Shown in pieces: positions 23,618 through 32,233 of a stretch of DNA of 64,000 nt. Source of the DNA: an uncultured Clostridia bacterium (GTDB lineage: Bacteria; Bacillota; Clostridia; Oscillospirales; Acutalibacteraceae). The stretch spans positions 62,001-126,000 of the forward strand of contig CALHND010000019.1 in the NCBI GenBank assembly GCA_938034875.1, written 5' to 3'. The number at the start of each line of letters is the position of its first letter. The stretch's first letter is position 1. The notes beneath the pieces are model-generated. The model did not search any database. It was not told the origin of the DNA and worked only from the letters and a program-made list of their open reading frames with translations. A program made the position numbers and the translations under genes.

Positions 23618-24493
23618 AAGGTTTATACCATTGGTATCTGCCAGCTTGTACAGCACGAAGCTCTTGACGCCGCTACTAAAGGTTTTAAAGATGCCTTGAT
23701 TGCAGAGTTGGGCGACAACGTTAAATTTGATGAGCAAAATGCTTCAAATGATTCAAATGCATGCGCTACCATTATTAACAGCTTTGTATCAAAGAATGTT
23801 GATTTAATTATGGCAAACGCAACTCCGGCCCTCCAAGCAGCAGTTGCCGGCACCGCTAACATACCGATTTTAGGAACTTCTGTAACAGAATACGGTGTAG
23901 CACTTGAAATTAAAGATTTTAATGGTACCCCGGGTGGTAATGTTTCAGGTACTTCTGACTTGGCTCCTCTTGATAAACAGGCAGATATGCTTATTGAATT
24001 GTTCCCCAAAGCAAAGAAAGTTGGACTTTTGTACTGCTCTTCGGAAGCAAACTCCGAATATCAGGTAAAGGTAGTTAAAGAGTATCTTGAAGGCAAGGGA
24101 ATCGAATGCAAAAACTTCTCTTTCTCAGATGCTAACGATATAGCAGCAGTTACTTCTTCTGCATGTGATTATAGTGATGTTATATATGTTCCTACTGATA
24201 ATACTGTAGCATCGTCAACAGGAATTATCGACGGCATTTGCCGCCCTGCTAAAGTTCCTGTTATTGCTGGAGAATCCGGTATTTGCTCGGGTTGTGGTGT
24301 AGCTACTCTTTCCATCAGCTACTATGAGCTTGGCAAAAAAACCGGACAGATGGCTGCTCGCATTTTAAAGAATGGCGAAGATATTTCTAAAATGTCAATC
24401 GAATACGACGAAAACTATAAAAAGAAATACAATAAGGAAATCTGCGACGAGTTAGGTATTTCTATTCCAGAAGGTTATGAAGAAATTAAATAA
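23525..24493 (+). CDS. ABC transporter substrate-binding lipoprotein, TrpX-type
   Basis: 322 residues with a lipoprotein signal ending in MSACG. The mature part is a periplasmic-binding fold of the ABC_sub_bind family: YTIGICQLVQHEALD at the N-terminus, VDLIMANATPALQA, PILGTSVTEYG, and VIYVPTDNTVAS. These motifs typify TrpX proteins of Firmicutes, linked to tryptophan or tyrosine uptake. GGGGTAGAGAAGA precedes the ATG. The permease follows after 69 bases containing a hairpin. No T-box or trp operator is seen, so the amino acid assignment rests on family resemblance only. Confidence 0.85.
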   Translation: MKKIISILAVVAMLLTMSACGTSNTANGGKDKVYTIGICQLVQHEALDAATKGFKDALIAELGDNVKFDEQNASNDSNACATIINSFVSKNVDLIMANATPALQAAVAGTANIPILGTSVTEYGVALEIKDFNGTPGGNVSGTSDLAPLDKQADMLIELFPKAKKVGLLYCSSEANSEYQVKVVKEYLEGKGIECKNFSFSDANDIAAVTSSACDYSDVIYVPTDNTVASSTGIIDGICRPAKVPVIAGESGICSGCGVATLSISYYELGKKTGQMAARILKNGEDISKMSIEYDENYKKKYNKEICDELGISIPEGYEEIK

Positions 24494-24508
24494 AAAATAA
24501 AAGCAATG

Positions 24509-24540
24509 ATTTATGCTGTCTCTTTTGAGACGGCATAAAT
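24509..24540 (+). terminator. intercistronic hairpin between binding-protein and permease genes
   Basis: ATTTATGC-TGTCTC pairs with GAGA-CGGCATAAAT around a 4-base loop. No T-run follows, so it is more likely an mRNA stabiliser or partial attenuator that favours the binding protein over the membrane subunits. Confidence 0.55.
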
Positions 24541-24562
24541 TTGCTAATTATAGGAGATAAAC

Positions 24563-25489
24563 ATGCAAATAGTTTTAGGAATACTAAATAGCTTGCCCGG
24601 TGCTGTTGCACAAGGACTTATATGGGGCATTATGGCTATCGGTGTATACATAACATATCGAATACTTGATATTGCCGACCTTACCGTTGACGGTTCAATG
24701 TGTACGGGAGGTGCAGTATGCGTTGTTATGATGATGAACGGATACAGCGCAGGGGTTGCAATGATTGCTGCTGTAGTCGCCGGTATGCTTACGGGATTAA
24801 TAACCGGCATATTACATACTTTCATGGGTATTCCAGCCATTTTGGCAGGAATACTTACACAGCTTGCTTTGTATTCGGTAAATCTGAAAATCATGGGCAA
24901 AGCTAATCAAGCTTTGAGCTACAGAAATTACGATTTGGCAGTATCATTGCAATACATTCGTGATAAGTTTATATTTAAGAATTCGATTTTTGTAATTTCG
25001 ATTTTTGTAATTGCAATCGTATGTGCGTTATATTGGTTTTTCGGTACAGAATACGGCTGTTCTATGAGAGCGACCGGTTCTAATCAAAATATGAGTCGCG
25101 CACAAGGAATCAATACAAATTTTAATGTTGTAACGGCACTTATGCTTTCTAACGGCATTGTTGCATTTTCGGGCGCTTTGCTTGCACAGTATCAAGGGTT
25201 TGCAGATGTTCAAATGGGCCGTGGCGCTATCGTTATCGGACTTGCTGCTGTTATTATCGGCACCGCACTGTTCGGCAAAATTTTTAAAAACTTTGGTCTT
25301 CGTCTTTTAGGCGTTGCACTTGGCGGAGTCGTTTATTATATCGTTTACCAAACAGTTATTTGCCTTGGACTTGACCCGGATTTATTAAAACTTTTATCAT
25401 CTGTGGTTGTTGCAATTTTCCTCGCCGTTCCGTATTGGAAGGGTAAATATTTTACAAAGGTTAAGAAAGGGGTAAAAGAAAATGCTTAG
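24563..25489 (+). CDS. ABC transporter permease, TrpY-type
   Basis: 308 residues with eight or more hydrophobic segments, in the BPD_transp_2/LivH-like family. The pattern AQGLIWGIMAIGVYITYRIL, DIADLTVDG and GCSMRATGSNQNMSRAQG is typical of the permease paired with TrpX proteins. GGAG lies 7 bases before ATG 24563. It overlaps the ATPase gene by 8 bases. Confidence 0.85.
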   Translation: MQIVLGILNSLPGAVAQGLIWGIMAIGVYITYRILDIADLTVDGSMCTGGAVCVVMMMNGYSAGVAMIAAVVAGMLTGLITGILHTFMGIPAILAGILTQLALYSVNLKIMGKANQALSYRNYDLAVSLQYIRDKFIFKNSIFVISIFVIAIVCALYWFFGTEYGCSMRATGSNQNMSRAQGINTNFNVVTALMLSNGIVAFSGALLAQYQGFADVQMGRGAIVIGLAAVIIGTALFGKIFKNFGLRLLGVALGGVVYYIVYQTVICLGLDPDLLKLLSSVVVAIFLAVPYWKGKYFTKVKKGVKENA

Positions 25490-26276
25490 ACTTGAAAATA
25501 TCAGTAAAACTTTTAACCCCGGCACAATCAATGAGAAAAAAGCTCTTGATGAGCTTAGTCTTGTTTTAAATAACGGCGATTTTGTAACCGTTATTGGCGG
25601 AAACGGTGCTGGTAAAAGTACAATGATGAATGCTATATCAGGCGCATGGTACTTAGATAGTGGTAATATTTACATCGACGATGTTAATGTAACAAATATG
25701 CAGGAACACAAAAGAGCAGCGTTTTTAGGCAGAGTATTTCAGGACCCTATGATGGGAACTGCTGCTGATATGGAAATTCAAGAAAACTTGGCTTTAGCAT
25801 TAAGACGCGGTAAGCTTCGTGGACTTAAATGGGGCATTACAAAGGCTGAAAAAGAATTGTTCAGGGAAGAACTGAAAATTTTAGGTCTAGGACTTGAAAA
25901 CAGATTAACGAACAAGGTTGGATTGTTATCTGGCGGTCAAAGACAAGCACTGACGCTGCTTATGGCTACAATTAAAAAGCCCAAAATTTTGCTTCTTGAT
26001 GAGCACACAGCAGCTCTTGATCCTAAAACTGCTAAAAATGTTCTTGAACTTTCTGATGAGATTATCAGAACCCATAATTTAACCACAATGATGATAACTC
26101 ATAATATGAATGATGCAATCAAATACGGTAACCGGTTAATCATGATGAATAACGGTAAGATTGTATTTGATGTTTCAGGTGAAGAAAAGTCGAATTTAAC
26201 AATTGACGAATTGATTCAGAAATTCTCCCAGTCGAGTGGTGAAATGTTAAGCGACCGCACTTTGCTTAATAATTAA
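25482..26276 (+). CDS. ABC transporter ATP-binding protein, TrpZ-type
   Basis: 264 residues. Walker A is GGNGAGKST, the Q-loop is in VFQDPMMGT, the signature is LSGGQRQ, Walker B is ILLLDEHTAALD and the switch His is in MITHNM. Walker B is followed by His where Pro is usual (DEH in place of DEP), typical of this subfamily. It provides the energy for the TrpX/TrpY importer and ends the operon. Confidence 0.88.
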   Translation: MLRLENISKTFNPGTINEKKALDELSLVLNNGDFVTVIGGNGAGKSTMMNAISGAWYLDSGNIYIDDVNVTNMQEHKRAAFLGRVFQDPMMGTAADMEIQENLALALRRGKLRGLKWGITKAEKELFREELKILGLGLENRLTNKVGLLSGGQRQALTLLMATIKKPKILLLDEHTAALDPKTAKNVLELSDEIIRTHNLTTMMITHNMNDAIKYGNRLIMMNNGKIVFDVSGEEKSNLTIDELIQKFSQSSGEMLSDRTLLNN

Positions 26277-26377
26277 TTAAAACAACGAGACATAATTTGC
26301 AAACGCCTGATTAAATAGTGATTAGATAATCATCTATTCCACTAAATTTTATGTCAAGCAAAGACAAACTAAATCAC

Positions 26378-26420
26378 AAATACCGAAAAGAACTTTGAAA
26401 GTTTTTTTCGGTATTTTTTT
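26378..26420 (+). terminator. terminator of the TrpXYZ-type operon
   Basis: AAATACCGAAAA pairs with the TTTTTCGGTATTT side, with inner AACTTT/AAAGTT pairing and a following T-run. Confidence 0.8.
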
Positions 26421-26518
26421 ATCATCGGAAAATTAGTGTTTCTTTTGTTTCATTTTTTAAATTTAGGCAAAATGCGGTTTTAAAATGTAAAAATTATTGT
26501 GTTATATTATAAATACAT

Positions 26519-26590
26519 GGAGGTATTCATAATGAGTTTTTTATAATGGTTTTGTTGTAATAGTAGTGTTTTTTATTGCCCGATTTTAAA
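26519..26590 (+). pseudogene. possible broken small membrane-protein gene
   Basis: GGAGG at 26519-26523 stands correctly before ATG 26532, but the frame stops after four codons. Two single-base insertions would restore a hydrophobic peptide of about 19 residues ending at TAA near 26590. A TATATT lies at 26503. The rest of 26277-26764 has only terminator hairpins and no gene I can support. Confidence 0.25.
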
Positions 26591-26633
26591 TAATTAGAAA
26601 ATAAATGTATGAACTAAAATGGGGGATAAAGCA

Positions 26634-26673
26634 AAAGACCACATAAAAGGTTTTACCCTTTTGTGTGATCTTT
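26634..26673 (-). terminator. probable terminator of enolase
   Basis: AAAGACCACATAAAAGG can pair with CCTTTTGTGTGATCTTT, with two mismatched or wobble positions. On the minus strand a short T tract follows. It lies about 90 bases beyond the enolase stop. Confidence 0.55.
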
Positions 26674-26764
26674 GTATTGTCGTACGTATAATGCTGTACG
26701 CATAAAAAGATTGCGTTAGTTAGCAAAGCGCTGTTTATAATATCTTTTATAAGCTGCTTTTTGA

Positions 26765-28030
26765 TTAAAACTTTGTTCCGTAAATTGCGCGTGAAACAAG
26801 CTGTTCCTCAATTCGCAGCAACTGGTTATATTTAGCCACGCGGTCGCTTCGGGCAGGAGCGCCCGTTTTAATCTGTCCGCAACCCAGTGCTACTGCAAGG
26901 TCTGCAATTGTACTGTCTTCGGTTTCGCCACTTCTATGCGACATTACTGTGCGATAGCCATTGTTCATTGCCAGTCGAATAGTCTCAATTGTTTCACTAA
27001 TTGTTCCAATTTGGTTTGGTTTTATTAGTATTGCGTTGGCACTTCCTGACTGGATGCCGGATTTTAGTCTTTCACGGTTGGTTACGAAAAGGTCATCTCC
27101 GACAATCTGAACATTTTTGCCTATTTTAGTAGTGATTTTAGTAAATCCTTCAAAGTCGTCTTCTGCAAGTGGATCTTCAATAGAGAAAATCGGATATTTT
27201 TGGGATAAATTTTCAAAATAACTAACCAATTCGTCAGAAGTCAGGTTACGGCCGCTTTTCGGCTGAATATAACTGTTGTTTTTGTACCATTCACTTGCTG
27301 CGGCATCAACAGCTATTTTAACATCATCGCCCGGTTTGTAGCCAGCAGCTGTGATTGCATCTACAAGCAAATCAAGCGCTTGTTCGTCTGACTCCAAGTT
27401 GGGCGCAAATCCACCCTCGTCGCCTACTGCTGTGAGCATATTTTTTTGTTTTAAAAGGTTTTTCAGCGCAGAATATATTTCAGTACCCATTTGCATTGCG
27501 TTTGCAAAAGAACTCGCGCCAAACGGCATTATCATGAATTCTTGAATATCAATGTTATTATCGGCGTGAGCACCGCCGTTTAAAATGTTCATCATAGGTA
27601 CAGGCAATACAGCGGCGTTTATACCGCCAATGAATTCATATAGCGGAACTTTGTGTGATGAAGCTGCTGCCTTTATACACGCTATTGATACAGCAAGCGT
27701 AGCATTTGCACCAAAATTTGATTTGTTATTTGTTCCGTCAGCCTCAATCATAAGCTTATCTATTTGATAAATATCAGCCGCTTCTTTTCCGCATAAAATT
27801 TCATTTATGGTTGTGTTAATATTAGCTACTGCTTTGGTAACGCCTTTTCCGCAGTATTCTTTACCGCCGTCTCGAAGTTCAACAGCTTCGTGAGATCCGG
27901 TTGATGCACCCGACGGTACTGCGCCTCGTCCAGTGAATCCGTTTTCAAGCAAAACCTCTGCTTCAACTGTTGGATTTGAGCGAGAATCAAAGATTTGCCT
28001 TGCTTTAATTTCTTTAATTATTGTTTTCAT
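26765..28030 (-). CDS. eno: enolase
   Basis: 421 residues, normal length. It interconverts 2-phosphoglycerate and phosphoenolpyruvate. The sequence shows ARQIFDSRSNPTVE, the loop GASTGSHEA, the metal ligands in SIEDPLAEDD and VGDDLFVTN, the catalytic Lys in ILIKPNQIG, and the signature SHRSGETED. ATG 28030 was chosen because GAGGTGG precedes it. It is divergent from lon over a 117-base region and is not in the gap-pgk-tpi-pgm cluster used by many Firmicutes. Confidence 0.96.
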   Translation of the reverse strand: MKTIIKEIKARQIFDSRSNPTVEAEVLLENGFTGRGAVPSGASTGSHEAVELRDGGKEYCGKGVTKAVANINTTINEILCGKEAADIYQIDKLMIEADGTNNKSNFGANATLAVSIACIKAAASSHKVPLYEFIGGINAAVLPVPMMNILNGGAHADNNIDIQEFMIMPFGASSFANAMQMGTEIYSALKNLLKQKNMLTAVGDEGGFAPNLESDEQALDLLVDAITAAGYKPGDDVKIAVDAAASEWYKNNSYIQPKSGRNLTSDELVSYFENLSQKYPIFSIEDPLAEDDFEGFTKITTKIGKNVQIVGDDLFVTNRERLKSGIQSGSANAILIKPNQIGTISETIETIRLAMNNGYRTVMSHRSGETEDSTIADLAVALGCGQIKTGAPARSDRVAKYNQLLRIEEQLVSRAIYGTKF

Positions 28031-28090
28031 ACTTTTACCACCTCTCACATATTGTCTCTGTTACGGGTAAAAATATACTTTATATTATTG

Positions 28091-28119
28091 TTGAAAGTTT
28101 AACATTATTGTTGTATAAT
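28091..28119 (+). promoter_or_regulatory. lon promoter
   Basis: TTGAAA at 28091-28096, a 17-base spacer and TATAAT at 28114-28119. The transcript should start near 28126, 22 bases before the ATG. Confidence 0.75.
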
Positions 28120-28120
28120 T

Positions 28121-28140
28121 ACCTCATTAATTGGTGAGGT
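28121..28140. promoter_or_regulatory. inverted repeat over the lon transcription start
   Basis: ACCTCA and TGAGGT are perfect complements around 8 bases, two bases after the -10 box. It overlaps the expected start site and contains the lon ribosome-binding GAGG, so it could be an operator. Neither CIRCE nor a CtsR heptad repeat is visible. Confidence 0.4.
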
Positions 28141-28147
28141 TTATTAA

Positions 28148-30553
28148 ATGTTAAATTTAAATTCTATGCCTATGCTCGTGTTGCGCGGAATGGTCGTGTT
28201 TCCGGGTATGTTGCTGCATTTCGATGTAGGAAGAAAAAAATCCATAGCCGCAATTAATAAGGCAATGGAAACCGATCAGACTATTTTTTTGGTTACGCAA
28301 AAGGATATTTCTGTTGAAGATCCTAAGCCCAGTGATTTGTACAAGATAGGCTGTGTTGCGGTTGTAAGACAGATATTAAAATCAACAGGCGATACTGCTC
28401 GAATCATGGTTGAGGGTGTATACAGAGCTACTATAAACAGCATAATCGATGAAAAACCATGTTATTTTGTAACAGTCGATGAGTGCATTGAAAAGTACAC
28501 AAAGACGACGGAGCTTAAAAAAGAGGCGCTTGTACGCAGTGCAAGAGAAGCTTTTGAAGAATATGTTACTTTTTCTCCTCGAATTGCACCCGATGTTCTC
28601 AGCCGTGTTTTACTCGATAACGATGCAGGACATTTAGCCGATTACATAGCCGCTAATATTCCAATGCCGTACCAGGACAAACAAACTATATTGAAACGGC
28701 TGAGCCCTGTTGCACGACTGCAGGAGCTTATTATCATATTGCGAAAAGAATGCGAAATTTTGCGGTATGATAGTGAAATTCATGAAATTGTTCAAAAGAA
28801 TATAGATGAAAACCAGCGGGAATATTACTTGCGCGAACAACTGAAAGTGCTTAATGATGAACTACGCAACTCAGACGATGATGAAGATGATCTGGCAGAG
28901 TATCGTAACAAGATTGCAAAGTTACAAGCACCCGAGTATGTAAAAGTAAAGCTCGAAAAAGAGGTTTCTAAGATCGAAAGAATGCCCACCGGCTCGCATG
29001 AAGAAACAGTTGTGCGCGGCTATCTTGACTCCTGCCTTGAATTGCCGTGGAATGTATATTCTAAAGATTCGATAGATATTGAAAAGTCAAGAAAAATACT
29101 TGAGCGCGAGCATTACGGGCTGACAGATGTAAAAAAACGCATCATAGAAATGCTTGCAGTAAAAAAACTGGCACCGGAAATAAACGGACAAATTATTTGT
29201 CTGGTAGGAGCGCCGGGCGTAGGTAAAACTTCTATTGCTAAATCTATTGCTAAGTGTATGGGCAGAAAATATGCTCGAATTTCGCTTGGCGGCATAAAGG
29301 ACGAGTCGGAAATCAGAGGTCACAGGCGCACATATATTGGTTCTATGGCGGGCCGTATTATAAATGCAATTGCTGAAGCAGGAGTATCAAATCCGCTCAT
29401 TCTGCTTGATGAAATTGATAAAATCGGTACGGATTTTAAGGGCGATTGTTCGGCGGCTTTGCTTGAGGCACTTGATCCTGAACAAAACAGCACATTCCGC
29501 GACCATTTTATTGATATGCCATATGATTTGAGCAAAGTGTTGTTTATTACTACTGCCAATGACGAAAGTGCAATACCGGGTCCGCTGCGCGATCGTATGG
29601 AAATTATTGAGCTTTCGAGCTACACACGAGAGGATAAGTTCCGAATTGCAAGCAAATATCTTGTTCCGAAACAAATTAAAAAACACGGAATGACAGCAAA
29701 AAACTGCAAAATCACATCTGCAGCGTTATATGAAATTATTGATTACTATATACGCGAGGCGGGTGTGCGCAAGCTTGAGCAACATGTAGCAGCTTTGTGC
29801 CGCATGGCAGCAGTTGATATTGTGTCGGGAAAGTGTACATCAATTAAAATTGATGCTAAAGATGTTGAAAGACAGCTTGGAGTTAGAAAATATCGTCCCG
29901 ATATTGTCAGCGAAGATCATGAAGAGGTTGGAACAGTTAACGGATTAGCCTGGACATCAGTCGGCGGAGAATTGATGAAACTTGAAGCTTCTGTGCTCGA
30001 CGGTACCGGAAAGGTCGTTCTTACAGGTTCTTTAGGTGATGTCATGAAGGAATCGGCTCAAACTGCTGTAAGCTATGTTCGCAGTATTGCGAGTGATTAT
30101 AACATTGACAGCAAGTTTTATAAAAATAAGGATATTCACATCCATGCAACAGAATCTGCTGTTCCTAAAGATGGACCTTCAGCAGGTATCACCATGGCTG
30201 TTGCACTTGTATCTGCACTTGCTAATATACCCATTCGCCACAATGTTGCAATGACCGGTGAAATATCATTGCTAGGTAAGGTACTGCCGATTGGCGGACT
30301 TAAGGAAAAAACAATGGCAGCATATCGTGCAGGGGTTAAAAAAGTTATTGTTCCTGAGGAAAACAGTGCAGATTTATCAGAGGTTGATGAACAGGTTAAA
30401 CAAAATGTTGATTTTGTTGTTGTCAGCAATATGAAACAGGTGCTTGATACCGCACTTGTATCAAGTAAAAATATTAATCACAAAGCTCAGACAAAAAAGA
30501 GCAGTTCTACCAAATCTGCTGCAAATGCAGTAAACTTATGGGAGTCAAAATGA
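28148..30553 (+). CDS. lon: ATP-dependent protease Lon
   Basis: 801 residues, full-length LonA. The N-terminal substrate-binding domain spans about 1-205, followed by a coiled coil. The AAA+ module has Walker A GAPGVGKTS near 355 and Walker B LILLDEIDKIG. The protease domain carries the catalytic Ser in PKDGPSAGI near 680 and the catalytic Lys in the segment around VLPIGGLKEKT near 720. It degrades damaged and regulatory proteins in the cytoplasm. GTGAGG lies 8 bases before the ATG. Its stop overlaps the engB start by ATGA. Confidence 0.96.
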   Translation: MLNLNSMPMLVLRGMVVFPGMLLHFDVGRKKSIAAINKAMETDQTIFLVTQKDISVEDPKPSDLYKIGCVAVVRQILKSTGDTARIMVEGVYRATINSIIDEKPCYFVTVDECIEKYTKTTELKKEALVRSAREAFEEYVTFSPRIAPDVLSRVLLDNDAGHLADYIAANIPMPYQDKQTILKRLSPVARLQELIIILRKECEILRYDSEIHEIVQKNIDENQREYYLREQLKVLNDELRNSDDDEDDLAEYRNKIAKLQAPEYVKVKLEKEVSKIERMPTGSHEETVVRGYLDSCLELPWNVYSKDSIDIEKSRKILEREHYGLTDVKKRIIEMLAVKKLAPEINGQIICLVGAPGVGKTSIAKSIAKCMGRKYARISLGGIKDESEIRGHRRTYIGSMAGRIINAIAEAGVSNPLILLDEIDKIGTDFKGDCSAALLEALDPEQNSTFRDHFIDMPYDLSKVLFITTANDESAIPGPLRDRMEIIELSSYTREDKFRIASKYLVPKQIKKHGMTAKNCKITSAALYEIIDYYIREAGVRKLEQHVAALCRMAAVDIVSGKCTSIKIDAKDVERQLGVRKYRPDIVSEDHEEVGTVNGLAWTSVGGELMKLEASVLDGTGKVVLTGSLGDVMKESAQTAVSYVRSIASDYNIDSKFYKNKDIHIHATESAVPKDGPSAGITMAVALVSALANIPIRHNVAMTGEISLLGKVLPIGGLKEKTMAAYRAGVKKVIVPEENSADLSEVDEQVKQNVDFVVVSNMKQVLDTALVSSKNINHKAQTKKSSSTKSAANAVNLWESK

Positions 30554-31137
30554 ATTATAATAATGTATATTACGAGTCATCATACGGCACATCAAAACAG
30601 CTTCCTGAATCTGAAATGCCCGAAATTGCATTTTCGGGTCGTTCAAATGTTGGAAAATCTACACTGATGAATAAGATTTTCAATAGAAAATCGCTTGTCC
30701 GTGTAAGCTCGGTGCCCGGCAAAACTATAACAGTCAATTTTTTTCGACTTGAAAATGTTCGATTTGTCGATTTGCCCGGCTATGGATATGCTAAGCTGCC
30801 TGATAAGGAGAGAATTCGTTTTGCTGACTTAATGGAGCATTATTTTAACAGCAAACGAGACATTCGATTGGTTGTACAGCTTCTTGATATGCGCCACGCA
30901 CCGTCAAAGGATGACTTGTCAATGATTTCATTTCTAAGAGAAATGGGATATGACTTTATTGTTGTTTTGACTAAGGCTGACAAATTAAATAAAACAGAGT
31001 TCAATGATCAACAAAATCAGTTTAAAGAGCTTTTTAACAAAATGGAAATAGATGTTCCGATAGTACCGTTTTCGGCGATTAAAGGACTTGGTGTTGAAGA
31101 GGTCAAAACTATTATTGAAAATAAAATTTCTGAATAG
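30550..31137 (+). CDS. engB: ribosome biogenesis GTPase EngB/YsxC
   Basis: 195 residues. G1 is GRSNVGKST, G2/G3 region VPGKTITVNFF and DLPGYGYA, G4 TKADK and G5 SAIKG. It helps assemble the 50S subunit. ATG 30550 is preferred over an upstream ATG because GGGAG lies 6 bases before it and the product then starts as in homologues. The lon-engB order with ATGA coupling is the usual Firmicutes arrangement. Confidence 0.95.
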   Translation: MNYNNVYYESSYGTSKQLPESEMPEIAFSGRSNVGKSTLMNKIFNRKSLVRVSSVPGKTITVNFFRLENVRFVDLPGYGYAKLPDKERIRFADLMEHYFNSKRDIRLVVQLLDMRHAPSKDDLSMISFLREMGYDFIVVLTKADKLNKTEFNDQQNQFKELFNKMEIDVPIVPFSAIKGLGVEEVKTIIENKISE

Positions 31138-31149
31138 GGGAAGATGAGA

Positions 31150-32046
31150 ATGAAAAAATACGGCAAAAAAATTGATCGACGCTATAATGAACAATATTCT
31201 ATTAATAAAAAGCCGTATTTTGTTGTGACATGCATTACATTAATAACAATTTTAATTTTGCTCGTCATTGCAATTGCTGTTACAAGAAAAGATTACAAGA
31301 AATCTCAAACACTTTTGATTGACCAATCTTCTGAAGCGATAATCAGTGATATAGACAGCACCATAAATGATTCGGAAAATGAAAATACAGCCTCAGCAAC
31401 TGATTCGTCAGAACCGGTGGTTTCACAAATTACAGATGGACACTCTGTTCTTAACTTTACCGGACAGGTTGAAGACTGGCGTTTGATGCTTGCTAATCGT
31501 ATGAATATAATTGATGATTACACACCGAATATCAAATCAATCGGCACACAACATTGCCAAAATGGCGATGATTACGAGGTTGATGAAAGAATATACAATG
31601 ACCTTATTGCTATGATTAATGCAGCGGCAGATGACGGTGTTAAATTGGTGGCCGTTTCCGCATACCGCACTTATGAATTCCAGCAAACGCTTTATGACCG
31701 AAAGGTGCAGTATTATATTGACCAGGGATATTCGAAGTCCGGTGCTGAAAATAAGGCGGGAACAATAGTTGCAGTACCCGGAACAAGCGACCACAGTCTT
31801 GGACTGGCAGTCGACTTCAATTACCTTGAACAGCATTATGAAAACACGAAAGAACTTATGTGGTTAAAGGAAAATGCTGAAGAATACGGCTTTGTAATGC
31901 GGTACGCTAAAGATAAGGAAACACTGACGGGAGTTATTTACGAACCGTGGCACTATAGGTATGTCGGCAAAGAAAATGCAAAGATAATGAACGACAAAAA
32001 TATGTGTCTGGAAGAATATGTTCAGTATTTAACAAAAAACAGTTGA
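31150..32046 (+). CDS. membrane-anchored VanY-family D-alanyl-D-alanine carboxypeptidase
   Basis: About 298 residues. One membrane helix (about 23-44, after a basic KYGKKIDRR stretch) is followed by a Ser/Thr/Glu-rich spacer and a peptidase M15B domain. Zinc ligands appear in TSDHSLGLAVDFN (His, Asp) and EPWHYRYVG (catalytic Glu and His), with AYRTYEFQ before them. It should trim the terminal D-Ala from peptidoglycan stems outside the cell. ATG 31150 has better spacing from GGGGA than the ATG at 31144. No vanA/vanB-type genes are nearby, so a housekeeping role is likelier than glycopeptide resistance. Confidence 0.88.
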   Translation: MKKYGKKIDRRYNEQYSINKKPYFVVTCITLITILILLVIAIAVTRKDYKKSQTLLIDQSSEAIISDIDSTINDSENENTASATDSSEPVVSQITDGHSVLNFTGQVEDWRLMLANRMNIIDDYTPNIKSIGTQHCQNGDDYEVDERIYNDLIAMINAAADDGVKLVAVSAYRTYEFQQTLYDRKVQYYIDQGYSKSGAENKAGTIVAVPGTSDHSLGLAVDFNYLEQHYENTKELMWLKENAEEYGFVMRYAKDKETLTGVIYEPWHYRYVGKENAKIMNDKNMCLEEYVQYLTKNS

Positions 32047-32071
32047 CAAAAGACCTGAGTTGGTATAAAAT
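32043..32071 (+). promoter_or_regulatory. promoter of infC-rpmI-rplT
   Basis: TTGACA at 32043-32048 overlaps the stop codon of the preceding gene; TAAAAT follows after 17 bases at 32066-32071. A strong promoter, as expected for a ribosomal operon. Confidence 0.75.
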
Positions 32072-32077
32072 ATGATA

Positions 32078-32233
32078 GTCAACAAAGCAGAACATTTTAC
32101 TGTTCTCACCTTTTCGGTTTCGTCCGTTCGGGTCAATATGTCTTTTATCGGCTACTTTTGCCGTTATTATGCTTATTGAGCGCGAACAGATTTTTGTTCG
32201 CGCTTTGATTATTATTTGGAGGTGCTATATCCC
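32078..32233 (+). ncRNA. infC leader with terminator hairpin, probable L20-type autoregulatory leader
   Basis: About 155 bases of transcribed leader precede infC. Several short helices seem possible, and a 10-base perfect stem (AGCGCGAACA, 32179-32188, with TGTTCGCGCT, 32195-32204) ends it just before the ribosome-binding site. In Firmicutes this operon is commonly attenuated by L20 binding its leader; here the position and hairpin fit, but the L20 site was not aligned. Confidence 0.55.

Noticed and set aside
26277..26764. A small RNA gene between the importer and enolase
   Set aside because: The hairpins seen are adequately explained as terminators of the two flanking units.
31150..32046. 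Glycopeptide resistance locus
   Set aside because: Only a lone VanY-type enzyme is present, next to housekeeping genes; no ligase, dehydrogenase or two-component system.
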